Source: Sedimenticola thiotaurini (GTDB lineage: Bacteria > Pseudomonadota > Gammaproteobacteria > Chromatiales > Chromatiaceae). From it: a stretch of 35,103 bases of DNA. A program made the position numbers and the translations under genes. How positions within the stretch are numbered: the first letter of the stretch is position 1; the number at the start of each line of letters is the position of its first letter. Below, one piece after another: positions 1 through 10,377 of this stretch. The DNA is taken from assembly GCA_011051715.1 (NCBI GenBank), contig DRKP01000051.1:1-35103 (forward strand), read 5' to 3'. Below the pieces are notes generated by a model, which was not told where the DNA came from, searched no databases, and saw nothing but the letters and a program-made list of their open reading frames with translations.

Positions 1-424
1 GCAGCTGCTCCTCCTGTTGCGCCTCCCGCTCCGGGTCGACGATCACCGGGTTGACCAGCAGCTGCTCCCACAGGTTGATGATGTGGCGCACGCCGTCGTG
101 GTGCAGATCGTCGTTCAGTCCGGCGATGGCGGCGATCAGCTGTTCCATGTCCTCCCGGGTCCTGCGGACGTAGTCGGCCCCGGCGGCGATACTGGTCAGG
201 CCCAGTTTCACCTTGGCGACGAAGTCGAGCAGGTCCCGTATCTCGGCGCGCAGCTCCCGCAACGACCGGATCAGGGCGGCGGGCAGCGCCGTCTCCGCGC
301 TGTCGCCGCTCTCTCCGGCGGGCGGGGGCGGGGCCGCCTTGCCACGGTCGTCGATGACGGGTGGAGGCGGGGCTGCGGCCACTGGTGGGGAAGGGGGTCC
401 GCTGTCGATCATGGTCGGGTTCAT
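1..424 (-). CDS. Partial proline-rich coiled-coil protein, function unknown
   Basis: The reading frame is open from an ATG at 424 to the left edge of the window, so the C-terminus is missing. An AGGAG sequence lies about 9 nt upstream of the ATG. The first 40 or so residues are rich in Pro and Ala, with runs such as APPPP and PPPPAGE. After them the sequence looks helical and charged (LRELRAEIRDLLDFV), and no signal peptide or membrane segment is visible. The gene starts 31 nt after the peptidoglycan hydrolase gene ends and is probably the third gene of that operon. I do not recognise the family. Pro-rich linker plus helical body suggests a structural or adaptor role, but that is a guess. Confidence 0.6.
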   Translation of the reverse strand, partial: MNPTMIDSGPPSPPVAAAPPPPVIDDRGKAAPPPPAGESGDSAETALPAALIRSLRELRAEIRDLLDFVAKVKLGLTSIAAGADYVRRTREDMEQLIAAIAGLNDDLHHDGVRHIINLWEQLLVNPVIVDPEREAQQEEQL

Positions 425-455
425 GGCTCTGCTCCTGCCTGGGTCCGGGTATTGC

Positions 456-2273
456 TCACAGCAGCCGCAGGAAGTCCCGGAAAGGGTAACTGCGCAGCGA
501 GGCGCGGGCGTTGGCGCCATCCCGGTCGCGGCCGTTGGTGTTGCCCTCGATGGTGTTGAACTCCTGCTCCCGGGCGGCGGTGACGATGCCGACGTGGGTC
601 CAGTCCCGCTCGTCGTCCCGGTTGCGCACCACGAACAGGCTGCCCGGGGTCACCCGGCTCGGCCGCAGGGCCGGCGGCTGCAGCTCCGCCTCGGCGATGA
701 AGCGCCCGCTGTCACGGGCGTCCCGTACCAGGGCGTCGACACTCACCTGGCGCGCGAACGGCATCTCCACTCCCATGTCGCGGGCCGCCTGGGCGACGAG
801 GAAGCAGACGAAGCCGGCGCACCAGAGCTGCTCCTCGCCGTCCACTCCGTCCATGTAGAGCCGTACCCAGGGCCCCCGGTTGTTGCCGCCGATCTCCATC
901 GGCCGCAGGCCGATGTGGGTATGGGCCACCGCCAGCACGGCCTGGTTCAGGGTCGGCTGCGGCGGGCCGGATCTCAGCGCCAGGCGCAGGGGGCGGGTGA
1001 GCAGGGCCCAGGTGGCGCTGTCCACCTCTCCGTCCGCGGGCAGCGCCATCCGCGCCTGGAACCGGCGCACCGCCTGCCGCGTGGCGTCGCCGAAATCGCC
1101 ATCGACGCTGGTATGGCTGCCGTGGTGGCAGCACCACTCTTGTACCCGCTGCACCGCCATGCGGTTGTCCGGGCTGTCGTCGGCCCCCCCCATACCGTGG
1201 CGGATGGTGCGGCCGAAGCGCAGCTCGGCGTCGGCGTGGCGGAAGGGTCCGGTGTCGATCCGGGCGAGCGCGGCATCGCCCAGCTGGGCGCCCATGCGCG
1301 GCCGTACCGAGCGGCCGGAGCGGGAGACGCTGACCAGCCCGCGCTGCTCCATCCGCTTCAGGATCACGGCGGCGCCCGGCCGCTGCATCACCGCTTCGGG
1401 ATCGAAGCGGCCGTCGGCCACGAACAGGCCCTTCCGGTAGCGGTCGGAACCGGCCCAGAGGAAGGGGGAGTGGATCCCCCGCTGGCGGTAGCCGAGGCCG
1501 TTCCAGGCCTCGATCCGGCTCAGCAGGCCACCCAGGGTGGTGTCTCCGGCCCGCGGCGGTCCCCACAGGGTGGCGAGGGCGTCGACCGCGCTCTCCTCCC
1601 AGCGCATGTCGCCGGCCCACAGTGGCGGCCGTCCGGCCGGCTGGTTCCGCGTCGGCCGTTCCAGGGGATCGCCGTTGTGCAGGTGGCGGCGGAAACTGAA
1701 GCTGCACTCCACCGCGTGCAGCAGTCCGATCACCCACCAGGGCACACCGCTGCGCTGCGCCACCTCGCGATAGCGGCGGGCATTGTCGGCCGCGACGATC
1801 AGATCGGCGCTGTGGTCGGCAGTTGCGCCGGCGCCGGGCGGGATCGCCATCTCCCGGTAGCTCTGCTCGTAGGCCGCGCGGGTGGTTGGCGGAGGTGGCC
1901 CCGCCGCCGTTCCGGAAGCCGCCACCGGGTCCGGGGAGAGGGTGGCGCGGCCGAGGCGGAGCCGGCTGCCGATTCCGCTCTCCGCCTGCTCCACCGCCTC
2001 CCGGCCCCGGCGCAGCTGGTTGAGGAAGAAATCGTCCAGGTCGGCCGCCAGCTCGCGCTCCGCCGTCTCCAGGATCCCGGACAGCCGGTTCAGCTCCTGC
2101 GCCACCTCGGCGATGTCGCCGAGCACGATCCTGGGCCGCAGCCGGTTGAGCGGCTCCACCACCTGCCGCCGCAGCGCCTCGGCCTGCTCGACGTCGCCCG
2201 CGGCCTGCAGCCGCCGCACCTCCTCCAGGGCCTTGGCCAGCATAGCGTCCAGCCGGTCCAGTTGCTCACTCAT
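456..2273 (-). CDS. Modular peptidoglycan hydrolase: endolysin-like domain, PG-binding domain and CHAP/NlpC-like domain
   Basis: The 605-residue protein appears to be a multi-domain cell-wall hydrolase. Residues 1-100 are a charged helical region and 110-150 a Pro/Gly linker. Residues about 165-310 resemble phage endolysin-type lysozymes: a GVPWWVIGLLH stretch, then E189 as candidate catalytic acid, HLHNGDPL at 197-204 and WEESAVDAL at 225-233. Residues about 370-428 fit a PG_binding_1 fold (DGDFGDATRQAVRRFQ). Residues 445-605 look like a CHAP or NlpC/P60 cysteine peptidase with candidate C485, H560 and N578. There is no signal peptide, so export must use another route or cell lysis. The gene lies 30 nt after a lipoprotein gene and before another unknown gene. 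Family assignment is from motif memory; activity is inferred. Confidence 0.7.
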   Translation of the reverse strand: MSEQLDRLDAMLAKALEEVRRLQAAGDVEQAEALRRQVVEPLNRLRPRIVLGDIAEVAQELNRLSGILETAERELAADLDDFFLNQLRRGREAVEQAESGIGSRLRLGRATLSPDPVAASGTAAGPPPPTTRAAYEQSYREMAIPPGAGATADHSADLIVAADNARRYREVAQRSGVPWWVIGLLHAVECSFSFRRHLHNGDPLERPTRNQPAGRPPLWAGDMRWEESAVDALATLWGPPRAGDTTLGGLLSRIEAWNGLGYRQRGIHSPFLWAGSDRYRKGLFVADGRFDPEAVMQRPGAAVILKRMEQRGLVSVSRSGRSVRPRMGAQLGDAALARIDTGPFRHADAELRFGRTIRHGMGGADDSPDNRMAVQRVQEWCCHHGSHTSVDGDFGDATRQAVRRFQARMALPADGEVDSATWALLTRPLRLALRSGPPQPTLNQAVLAVAHTHIGLRPMEIGGNNRGPWVRLYMDGVDGEEQLWCAGFVCFLVAQAARDMGVEMPFARQVSVDALVRDARDSGRFIAEAELQPPALRPSRVTPGSLFVVRNRDDERDWTHVGIVTAAREQEFNTIEGNTNGRDRDGANARASLRSYPFRDFLRLL

Positions 2274-2303
2274 CTCGTCTCGCTCCCGTGTCGTCGCCGA
2301 TGA

Positions 2304-3200
2304 TCAGCGGATGGCGGATTCGGCGATGTTCCTGCGCGTCTCCCGGGCCGCCGCCTCCAGCCGGCTGCCGATCTCCACCAGACCGGCCGAGGAACCCCGG
2401 CCGGAGGTGTCCTGCATGGCGGCGACCGCCATCTCCAGCATCGCACCCGACCCCTCCAGCAGGACCACCCAGTTGGCCAGCAGCGCGCGCACCCGTTCGG
2501 CCTGCTCCCGCTGCTCCTGACTGAGTACGCCGTCGCTGCTGGCGTTGGCCTCGCTCACCGTCTTCGCCAGCAGCAGGTTGTAGATCTCGCGGGTGCCGTC
2601 GCGGGTGGAGCGGAGGATGGCGCGCATGGTGTCGGCATCGCGCAGCAGGCGGTTGCGGAACTCCGCCCGGGTCTTGAAGCCGAGGGCGAAGGTGACCAGG
2701 GGCTGGAGGTCCTGGATCGCGGTATCGATGCCGGTGGCGATGGTGGGTCCGCCGGCGATGGAGGCGGCGGCGGAGGCACCGATGGCGCCGAGCCGGGACA
2801 GGCGGGCGGCCAGCACCTCCGCGTCCTGGCCGCTGGCCAGGCCGTAGAGGGCGTCGTTGTAGAGCTCCAGGGCCTGCAGGGCACGGCGCAGGGCGGCGGT
2901 CGCCGGTGGATCGGAGACACTGGAGTAGTAGCCGGCCTCGGCCGGATCGAAACGCACCTTCACCGTGGTATCCATGGGGCCGGTGACCAGCTCCCGGGTC
3001 TCCCGTTCGGCCACCGCCAGCTGGTCGAGGATGGCGTTGCCGGCATTGGCGGTCATCTGGTAGCTGTCGCGATAGGCGGTGAACTCGGTGATGCCGCGCT
3101 GGGTGGCGCAACCGGCGACCAGCAGGAGGAAAAGGAACAGGACGGCGATTCGCCAGCGGCCGCGGGGGGATGCGGCGGCTGGGTTGGCGGTAACGGACAT
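2304..3200 (-). CDS. Predicted outer- or inner-membrane lipoprotein, unknown family
   Basis: The 298-residue product begins with a lipoprotein signal: basic residues R13-R17, a hydrophobic stretch from I18 to V28, and lipobox VAGC ending at C31. The start at 3200 is chosen because a GGAGGT ribosome-binding site lies 4 nt upstream and places the signal at the N-terminus; the frame stays open further upstream without such a signal. The mature protein is mostly helical, with an Ala/Gly-rich stretch at about 139-160 (GASAAASIAGG) that could be a glycine-zipper-like hairpin. I recognise no catalytic motif. It is first in a minus-strand cluster with a cell-wall hydrolase, so a role at the envelope is likely. 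Confidence 0.75.
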   Translation of the reverse strand: MSVTANPAAASPRGRWRIAVLFLFLLLVAGCATQRGITEFTAYRDSYQMTANAGNAILDQLAVAERETRELVTGPMDTTVKVRFDPAEAGYYSSVSDPPATAALRRALQALELYNDALYGLASGQDAEVLAARLSRLGAIGASAAASIAGGPTIATGIDTAIQDLQPLVTFALGFKTRAEFRNRLLRDADTMRAILRSTRDGTREIYNLLLAKTVSEANASSDGVLSQEQREQAERVRALLANWVVLLEGSGAMLEMAVAAMQDTSGRGSSAGLVEIGSRLEAAARETRRNIAESAIR

Positions 3201-3564
3201 GGCGACCTCCAGGGATCGGGGCAGGGAGGGGCGGCCAGGGTGTCGGGGATGGCCCGGCGGGCGCCGGGATGGCGGCTGGCGTCCCTGTTCTCTCCATCGA
3301 AGCGAAGGCATCGGCGGTGGTCTCCCTACCCGGCGGCGATTTTCCAGGAACCCCGTGACGGTTCCGTTTCCCGTCCTTCCTGCGCGGGCAGGAACCCGGG
3401 CCCCGTGATTCTCCGGCACTGAAACCCGGGACCTCGCCGCGCTGCGCCCGGAATGGCGGGTCGTTCGGGGGGTTCACTATGAATATAGGCGAAAAAACCG
3501 AATCCTGTTCCCGCGCCTGACCGGGCCGTCCGGCTGCAGACTGGTCCGGTCACGGGGAGCGTGG
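3201..3564. other. Intergenic region between the lipoprotein gene and dnaE2
   Basis: No convincing gene is present. It must hold the promoter of the minus-strand lipoprotein cluster. The only AT-rich patch is near 3478-3502, with a weak minus-strand TATATT at 3482-3487 and no good -35 partner. The dnaE2 control region follows at its right end. Confidence 0.5.
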
Positions 3565-3584
3565 TACTGTATATAAAAACAGTA
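3565..3584. promoter_or_regulatory. SOS box (LexA operator) upstream of dnaE2
   Basis: The 20 bases TACTGTATATAAAAACAGTA match the E. coli LexA consensus: CTGT and ACAG arms 8 bp apart, plus symmetric TA flanks. The box ends 13 nt before the dnaE2 ATG, so bound LexA would cover the promoter. A TATAAC hexamer overlaps its right end at 3583-3588. dnaE2 genes are known members of the SOS regulon in many bacteria, which supports the assignment. Confidence 0.92.
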
Positions 3585-3597
3585 TAACGAACGTCCC

Positions 3598-6500
3598 ATG
3601 TCCCCCCCCGACTACGCCGAACTCCACTGCCGCTCCAACTTCAGCTTTCTGCGGGGGGCCTCCCATCCGGAGGAGCTGGTGCAGCGGGCCCATGCCCTGG
3701 GCTACCGTGCCCTGGCCCTGACCGATCTCTGCTCCCTGGCCGGGGTGGTGAAGGCCCATGGTGAGGCGAAGCGGCTGGACCTGCCGCTGATCGTCGGCAG
3801 CGAGCTGCGGCTGGAGGGGGGGCTGCGCCTGCTGCTGCTGGCCGCCGACCGGGACGGCTACGGCGACCTGGCGGAGCTGATCACCCGCGGCCGGCGCCGG
3901 GCGGGGAAGGGGCACTGGCGGCTGCGGCGCGACGACCTGGAGAACGGCCTGGAGGGCTGTCTCGCCATCTGGCTGCCGGACCGGGAGCCGGATCTGCAGG
4001 CCGGCCGCTGGCTGGCCGGGCGCTTCCCCGGCCGCAGCTGGATCGGCGTCGCCCTGCACCGGGCCGGCGGCGACCGGGCGCGGCTGGCGGCCCTGCGCCG
4101 GGCGGGGCGGGAGTGCGGCCTGACCCCGGTCGCCACCGGCGGGGTGCGGATGCACGATCCCGACCGGCGGCCCCTGCTCGACACCCTCACCGCCATCCGC
4201 CTGCGCCGGCCGCTGGCGGAGGCGGGACTGGCGCTGCAGTCCAACGGCGAACGCCACCTGCGGACGCGGGCACGGCTGGCCCGCTTCTACCCGCCGGAGC
4301 TGCTGCGCGAGACCCTGGTGGTGGCGGAGCGCTGCCGTTTCTCCCTGGATGAGCTGCGCTACGAGTATCCGGACGAGCTGGTGCCGGCCGGAGTGTCGCC
4401 GGCGGCGCACCTGCGCCGCCTGACCGAACGGGGCATGGTCCGGCGCTGGCCGCGGGGGGTGCCGCCGAAGGTGCGGCGCCAGGTCGAACACGAGCTGGCC
4501 CTGATCGCCGAACTGGGCTACGAGCCCTACTTCCTCACCGTCCACGATATCGTCCGCTTCGCCCGCTCCCGCGGCATCCTGTGCCAGGGACGGGGATCGG
4601 CGGCCAACTCCGCCGTCTGCTACTGCCTGGGGATCACCGAGGTGGACCCGGCGCGGATGGAGATGCTGTTCGAGCGCTTCATCTCCCGCGAGCGCGACGA
4701 GCCGCCGGACATCGACGTCGATTTCGAGCACCGGCGGCGGGAGGAGGTGATCCAGTACATCTACGACCGCTACGGCCGCGACCGCGCCGCCCTGGCGGCG
4801 ACCGTGATCTGCTACCGGCCGCGCAGCGCCATCCGCGATGCCGGCCGCGCCCTGGGGCTGGCGCCGGACCAGCTGGACCGGCTCGCTGGCGGGCTGGCCT
4901 GGTGGGACGGCCACCGGCTGCGGCCGGAGCGGCTGCGCGAGGCCGGCCTCGACCCGGACAATCCGCGCCTGCGCCTGCTGGCCCGGCTGGTGGCGGAGCT
5001 GCAGCACGTCCCCCGCCATCTGTCCCAGCACGTGGGCGGCTTCGTCATCTCCCGCGGTCCCCTGTCACGGCTGGTGCCGATCGAGAACGCGGCCATGGCC
5101 GGGCGCAGCGTGATCCAGTGGGACAAGGAGGACCTGGAGGCCCTGGGGCTGCTGAAGATCGACTGCCTGGCCCTGGGCATGCTGTCGGCGATCCACCGTG
5201 CCTTCGACCTGGTCAACGGCTGGCGGGCGGAGGTGGCGGATGCGGCCCCCCAGCTGCCGGGAGGGGAGGATGGCCGGCAGCCGCTGGGTCTGCACAACGT
5301 GCCGCCGGAGGATCCGGCGGTCTACGCCATGATCCAGCGTGCCGAGACCACCGGTGTGTTCCAGATCGAGTCCCGGGCGCAGATGTCGATGCTGCCGCGG
5401 TTGCGACCGGCCTGCTTCTACGACCTGGTGATCGAGGTGGCGATCGTGCGCCCGGGGCCGATCCAGGGGGACATGGTCCACCCCTACCTGCGCCGCCGTC
5501 AGGGGCTGGAGCCGGTGGACTATCCGTCGCCGGCGGTGGAGCGGGTGCTGGGGCGCACCCTGGGGGTGCCCATCTTCCAGGAGCAGGTGATCCGGGTGGC
5601 GATGGTGGCGGCCGGGTTCAGCCCCGGCGAGGCCGACGCCCTGCGCCGCTCAATCGCCGCTTGGCGCCGCCGCGGCACGCTGGAGCCGTTCGAGCAGCGG
5701 CTGGTGCAGGGGATGGTGGAGCGTGGCTACGACGAGGCCTTCGCCCGCCGCATCTACCGCCAGATCCTGGGCTTCGGCGAGTACGGCTTTCCCGAGTCCC
5801 ACGCCGCCAGCTTCGCCCTGCTGGTCTACGTCTCGGCCTGGCTCAAGTGCCACCACCCGGCCGCCTTCTTCGCCGCCCTGCTCGACAGCCAGCCGATGGG
5901 CTTCTACGCCCCGGCCCAGCTGCTGGCGGAGGCGCGTCGCCAGGGGGTCGACGTGCTGCCGGTGGATGTCTGCCGCAGTGGTTGGGAGAGCAGCCTGGAG
6001 GCGGTGGAGGGGGCAAAGGAACCGGCCCTGCGCCTGGGGCTGGGGCGGATCAGGGGTCTCTCCCGGGGAGCGGGGGAGCGGCTGCTGGCGGCCCGCCGGG
6101 AGGGGCCGTTCCGGGATGTCGCCGACCTGGTCCGGCGCGCCCGCCTGGACCGGGGCGAGCGCCGCGCCCTGGTGGCCGGCGGTGCCCTGGCCCGGCTGGC
6201 GGGGGACCGGCACCGGGCCGCCTGGGCGGTGCAGGGGGTGGAGCCGGGAACCACCCCGCTGCCGCTGCCGGAGGTGCGGGAGGGGCCGCCGATCCTGCGC
6301 TCTCCCGCCGAGGGGGAGACGATCGTGGCCGACTACGCCAGTCTGGGACTGACCCTGGGGCGCCATCCCCTGGCCCTGCTGCGCCGCCGGCTGCGGCGCC
6401 AGCGGCTGCAGCCGGCGGCGCGGGTGGCGGCCCTGCCGGACGGCAGCCGGGTCCGCACCGCCGGCCTGGTGATCAACCGCCAGCGTCCCGCCTCCGCCAG

Positions 6501-6726
6501 CGGCGTGGTGTTCCTCACCCTGGAGGACGAGACCGGCCAGGTGAACCTGGTGGTGTGGCGGGAGCTGGCCGAGCGCCAGCGCGCCCCCCTGCTCGGGGCC
6601 CGGCTGCTGGGGGTGGCCGGCCGGGTGCAGCGGGAGGGCCGGGTGGTGCATCTGGTGGCCGGCCGGCTGTGGGACTGCAGCGGGCTGCTCGGCCGGCTGC
6701 CGACCCGGTCGCGGGATTTCCGCTGA
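3598..6726 (+). CDS. dnaE2: Error-prone DNA polymerase DnaE2 (ImuC), SOS-induced
   Basis: This is a C-family DNA polymerase alpha subunit of the error-prone DnaE2 type, used for translesion synthesis and induced mutagenesis. The 1042 residues match the usual DnaE2 length. An N-terminal PHP domain (AELHCRSNFSFLRGASHPEE) carries TDLCSLAGV where replicative DnaE has a TDHGN-type motif, which is typical of DnaE2. The palm has the catalytic PDIDVDF motif with D371 and D373 and a third Asp at D522 (LLKIDCLALG). A C-terminal OB-fold lies near 945-1010. The ATG at 3598 has no clear Shine-Dalgarno sequence. A consensus SOS box lies just upstream. The imuA and imuB partners usually encoded with dnaE2 are not adjacent. 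Confidence 0.95.
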   Translation: MSPPDYAELHCRSNFSFLRGASHPEELVQRAHALGYRALALTDLCSLAGVVKAHGEAKRLDLPLIVGSELRLEGGLRLLLLAADRDGYGDLAELITRGRRRAGKGHWRLRRDDLENGLEGCLAIWLPDREPDLQAGRWLAGRFPGRSWIGVALHRAGGDRARLAALRRAGRECGLTPVATGGVRMHDPDRRPLLDTLTAIRLRRPLAEAGLALQSNGERHLRTRARLARFYPPELLRETLVVAERCRFSLDELRYEYPDELVPAGVSPAAHLRRLTERGMVRRWPRGVPPKVRRQVEHELALIAELGYEPYFLTVHDIVRFARSRGILCQGRGSAANSAVCYCLGITEVDPARMEMLFERFISRERDEPPDIDVDFEHRRREEVIQYIYDRYGRDRAALAATVICYRPRSAIRDAGRALGLAPDQLDRLAGGLAWWDGHRLRPERLREAGLDPDNPRLRLLARLVAELQHVPRHLSQHVGGFVISRGPLSRLVPIENAAMAGRSVIQWDKEDLEALGLLKIDCLALGMLSAIHRAFDLVNGWRAEVADAAPQLPGGEDGRQPLGLHNVPPEDPAVYAMIQRAETTGVFQIESRAQMSMLPRLRPACFYDLVIEVAIVRPGPIQGDMVHPYLRRRQGLEPVDYPSPAVERVLGRTLGVPIFQEQVIRVAMVAAGFSPGEADALRRSIAAWRRRGTLEPFEQRLVQGMVERGYDEAFARRIYRQILGFGEYGFPESHAASFALLVYVSAWLKCHHPAAFFAALLDSQPMGFYAPAQLLAEARRQGVDVLPVDVCRSGWESSLEAVEGAKEPALRLGLGRIRGLSRGAGERLLAARREGPFRDVADLVRRARLDRGERRALVAGGALARLAGDRHRAAWAVQGVEPGTTPLPLPEVREGPPILRSPAEGETIVADYASLGLTLGRHPLALLRRRLRRQRLQPAARVAALPDGSRVRTAGLVINRQRPASASGVVFLTLEDETGQVNLVVWRELAERQRAPLLGARLLGVAGRVQREGRVVHLVAGRLWDCSGLLGRLPTRSRDFR

Positions 6727-8254
<1,528 letters not shown>

Positions 8255-8295
8255 GGCGGATCCAGGGCGGCGGAACGCCGCCCGGGCAGGAAGTG

Positions 8296-8322
8296 CGAGA
8301 CCCGGCAGAGCGCCGGGTCTCG
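8296..8322 (+). terminator. Probable terminator hairpin after sqr
   Basis: CGAGACCCGGC pairs perfectly with GCCGGGTCTCG (11 bp) around the loop AGAGC, followed by TGCGTTTGTC. The tail is not a pure T-run, but the stem is strong and lies 41 nt after the sqr stop. Confidence 0.7.
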
Positions 8323-8333
8323 TGCGTTTGTCT

Positions 8334-8358
8334 ACCCGGCAACCCAACCAAGCCGGGT
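8334..8358 (+). other. Second hairpin with the same stem sequence as the sqr terminator
   Basis: ACCCGGC and GCCGGGT form a 7-bp stem with an 11-nt loop, 11 nt after the first hairpin. The stem halves repeat part of the first hairpin, so the two could also pair with each other. It may be a backup terminator. The rest of the gap up to ispG at 8532 is GC-rich, with no gene that I can support. Confidence 0.4.
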
Positions 8359-8531
8359 CGATGGGAAGCGGTGATCCTGCAGGGGCGCCGGCGGCCGGCT
8401 GGCGGGGGACGACAGCCGCCGCGGTGCCACCGGTCCGGCCCGCCGGGCTTGACGACGGCGCCGTTGCCGCCGACACTGCCCCCGGTCGGCCGCACCACGC
8501 GGTCACCTCTCTGCCAGCAGCCGGATCCGCC

Positions 8532-9761
8532 ATGTCCGAATCACCCGTCACCCGCCATCCCACCGTGGCCGTCCGCGTCGGCCCGATCCTGCTCGGCGGC
8601 GACGCTCCCATCCGGGTGCAGTCGATGACCAACACCGATACCGCCGACGTGGCGGCGACCACCGCCCAGGTGGCGGAGCTGGCCCGGGCCGGCTCGGAAC
8701 TGGTGCGGCTGACGGTGAACACGGAGCAGGCGGCGGCGGCCGTGCCGCGGATCCGCGATGCCCTGGAGCGGCAGGGGCTGGATGTACCCCTGATCGGCGA
8801 CTTCCATTTCAACGGCCACAAGCTGCTGCAGCGGCACCCCGCCTGCGCTGAGGCCCTGGCCAAGTACCGGATCAACCCGGGCAACGTGGGACGTGGTGCC
8901 AGGCGGGATGAAAAGTTCGCCGCCATGATCGAGACCGCCTGCCGCTTCGACAAGGCGGTTCGCATCGGCGTCAACTGGGGCTCCATGGACCAGGAGCTGG
9001 TGGTGCGGATGATGGACGAGAACGCGCGTTCCGCCACCCCCCGCGACAACCAGGAGGTGATCCGCGAGATCATGGTGGTCTCCGCCCTGGACAATGCCCG
9101 GCGGGCGGAGGAGCTGGGATTGGGACCTGATCGCATCGTGCTCTCCTGCAAGATGAGCGGGGTGCAGGATCTGATCGGCGTCTACCGCGAGCTGGCCCGG
9201 CGCTGCGACCATGCCCTGCACCTGGGCCTGACCGAGGCCGGCATGGGCTCCAAGGGCATCGTCGCCTCCACCGCCGCACTGGCGGTGCTGCTGCAGGAGG
9301 GGATCGGCGACACCATCCGCATCTCCCTGACGCCGGAACCCGGTGGCAGCCGCACCCGGGAGGTGATCGTGGCGCAGGAGATCCTGCAGTCCATGGAGCT
9401 GCGTTCGTTTACCCCGATGGTGGTCGCCTGTCCCGGTTGCGGCCGTACCAGCAGCACCCTGTTCCAGCAGCTGGCCCGGGACATCCAGACCTACCTGCGG
9501 GAACAGATGCCGCGCTGGCGTGATCGCCACCCCGGCGTGGAGGGGCTGTCGGTGGCGGTGATGGGGTGCGTTGTCAACGGCCCCGGCGAGAGCAAGCACG
9601 CCGACATCGGCATCAGCCTGCCGGGTACCGGTGAGACCCCGGTGGCACCGGTGTACGAGGATGGGGTCAGGACGGTGACCCTGAAGGGAGAGGGGATCGC
9701 GGCGGAGTTTCAGCGTATCGTGGAACGCTATGTGGAGAGCCACTATCCTCCGGCCGACTGA
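8532..9761 (+). CDS. ispG: 4-hydroxy-3-methylbut-2-enyl diphosphate synthase (IspG/GcpE)
   Basis: IspG carries out the penultimate step of the MEP isoprenoid pathway, reductive ring opening of methylerythritol cyclodiphosphate to HMBPP, with a [4Fe-4S] cluster. The 409-residue length fits the bacterial one-piece enzyme. The N-terminal TIM barrel has the conserved VQSMTNTDT (29-37), LIGDFHFNG (87-95) and KYRINPGN (111-118) motifs. The C-terminal domain carries the cluster ligands C300, C303 (CPGCGRT) and C346, with E353 in NGPGE as the fourth ligand. The ATG at 8532 is chosen because conserved sequence begins soon after it; the upstream open frame is low complexity. The ribosome-binding site is weak. 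Confidence 0.97.
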   Translation: MSESPVTRHPTVAVRVGPILLGGDAPIRVQSMTNTDTADVAATTAQVAELARAGSELVRLTVNTEQAAAAVPRIRDALERQGLDVPLIGDFHFNGHKLLQRHPACAEALAKYRINPGNVGRGARRDEKFAAMIETACRFDKAVRIGVNWGSMDQELVVRMMDENARSATPRDNQEVIREIMVVSALDNARRAEELGLGPDRIVLSCKMSGVQDLIGVYRELARRCDHALHLGLTEAGMGSKGIVASTAALAVLLQEGIGDTIRISLTPEPGGSRTREVIVAQEILQSMELRSFTPMVVACPGCGRTSSTLFQQLARDIQTYLREQMPRWRDRHPGVEGLSVAVMGCVVNGPGESKHADIGISLPGTGETPVAPVYEDGVRTVTLKGEGIAAEFQRIVERYVESHYPPAD

Positions 9762-9819
9762 CGGCTCCATGTTGTCCTCGCCTCCGAGGGCGGCGATTCA
9801 ACCTGACAGGAGGGGGAAG

Positions 9820-10311
9820 ATGATTCGAACACTCGTGGTTGCCGCCATGCTGGCGGCGGGATCCGGCGCCGTCCCGGCCGAGGAGGCACCGATGACGGTC
9901 TCGGTGAAGCGCCTCTCCCTGGAGACGGCCCTCACCATCGCCCGCGGGGCGGTGACCGCCTGCCGCGGGCAGGGGATCCAGATCGGGGTCACGGTGGTGG
10001 ACCGGGACGGGCGGGTGCAGGTGCAGCTGCGCGACACCATCGCCGCTCCCATCACCCTGCGCGTCAGCCGGATGAAGGCCTTCACCGCGGCCAATTTCAA
10101 TGCCGCCACCTCTGCCCTGAGCGATCGCGCCGGTACTGCCATCGGGCGGGTGCGGGGGCTGGTGATGGCCGCCGGCGGCGTGCCGGTCCGGGCCGGCGGC
10201 ACCCTGCTCGGGGCCGTCGGCGTCAGTGGCGCGCCGTCGGGTGCGACCGACGAGGCCTGCGCCCAGGCCGGGATCGACCAGGTGCAGGACGACCTGGAGA
10301 TGGCATTGTAG
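9820..10311 (+). CDS. Secreted GlcG/HbpS-family protein (possible haem-binding)
   Basis: The 163-residue product belongs to the GlcG/HbpS fold family (formerly DUF336). It has a short signal peptide (MIRTLVVAAMLAAGSGAVPAEE), so the mature protein should be periplasmic. Family signatures are TVVDRDGRVQVQLRD (about 64-79), SRMKAFTAANF and the terminal GGTLLGAVGVSGAPSGATDEACAQAG. HbpS proteins bind haem or act as redox sensors in other bacteria, but many members have no known function, so the role here is open. An AGGAGGGGG ribosome-binding site precedes the ATG. The gene lies 58 nt after ispG; a small CCTCG/CGAGG hairpin at 9776-9789 lies between. Confidence 0.8.
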   Translation: MIRTLVVAAMLAAGSGAVPAEEAPMTVSVKRLSLETALTIARGAVTACRGQGIQIGVTVVDRDGRVQVQLRDTIAAPITLRVSRMKAFTAANFNAATSALSDRAGTAIGRVRGLVMAAGGVPVRAGGTLLGAVGVSGAPSGATDEACAQAGIDQVQDDLEMAL

Positions 10312-10377
10312 TCACGGGGTTACGCGGCGCCCCGGCCATGCCCCGAGGTGGCGCCGGTGTTCCCGCATCCTGCCCGC

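Noticed and set aside
213-2303. Long plus-strand open frame opposite the cell-wall hydrolase
   Set aside because: Composition of an antisense frame; the minus-strand protein has three recognisable domains.
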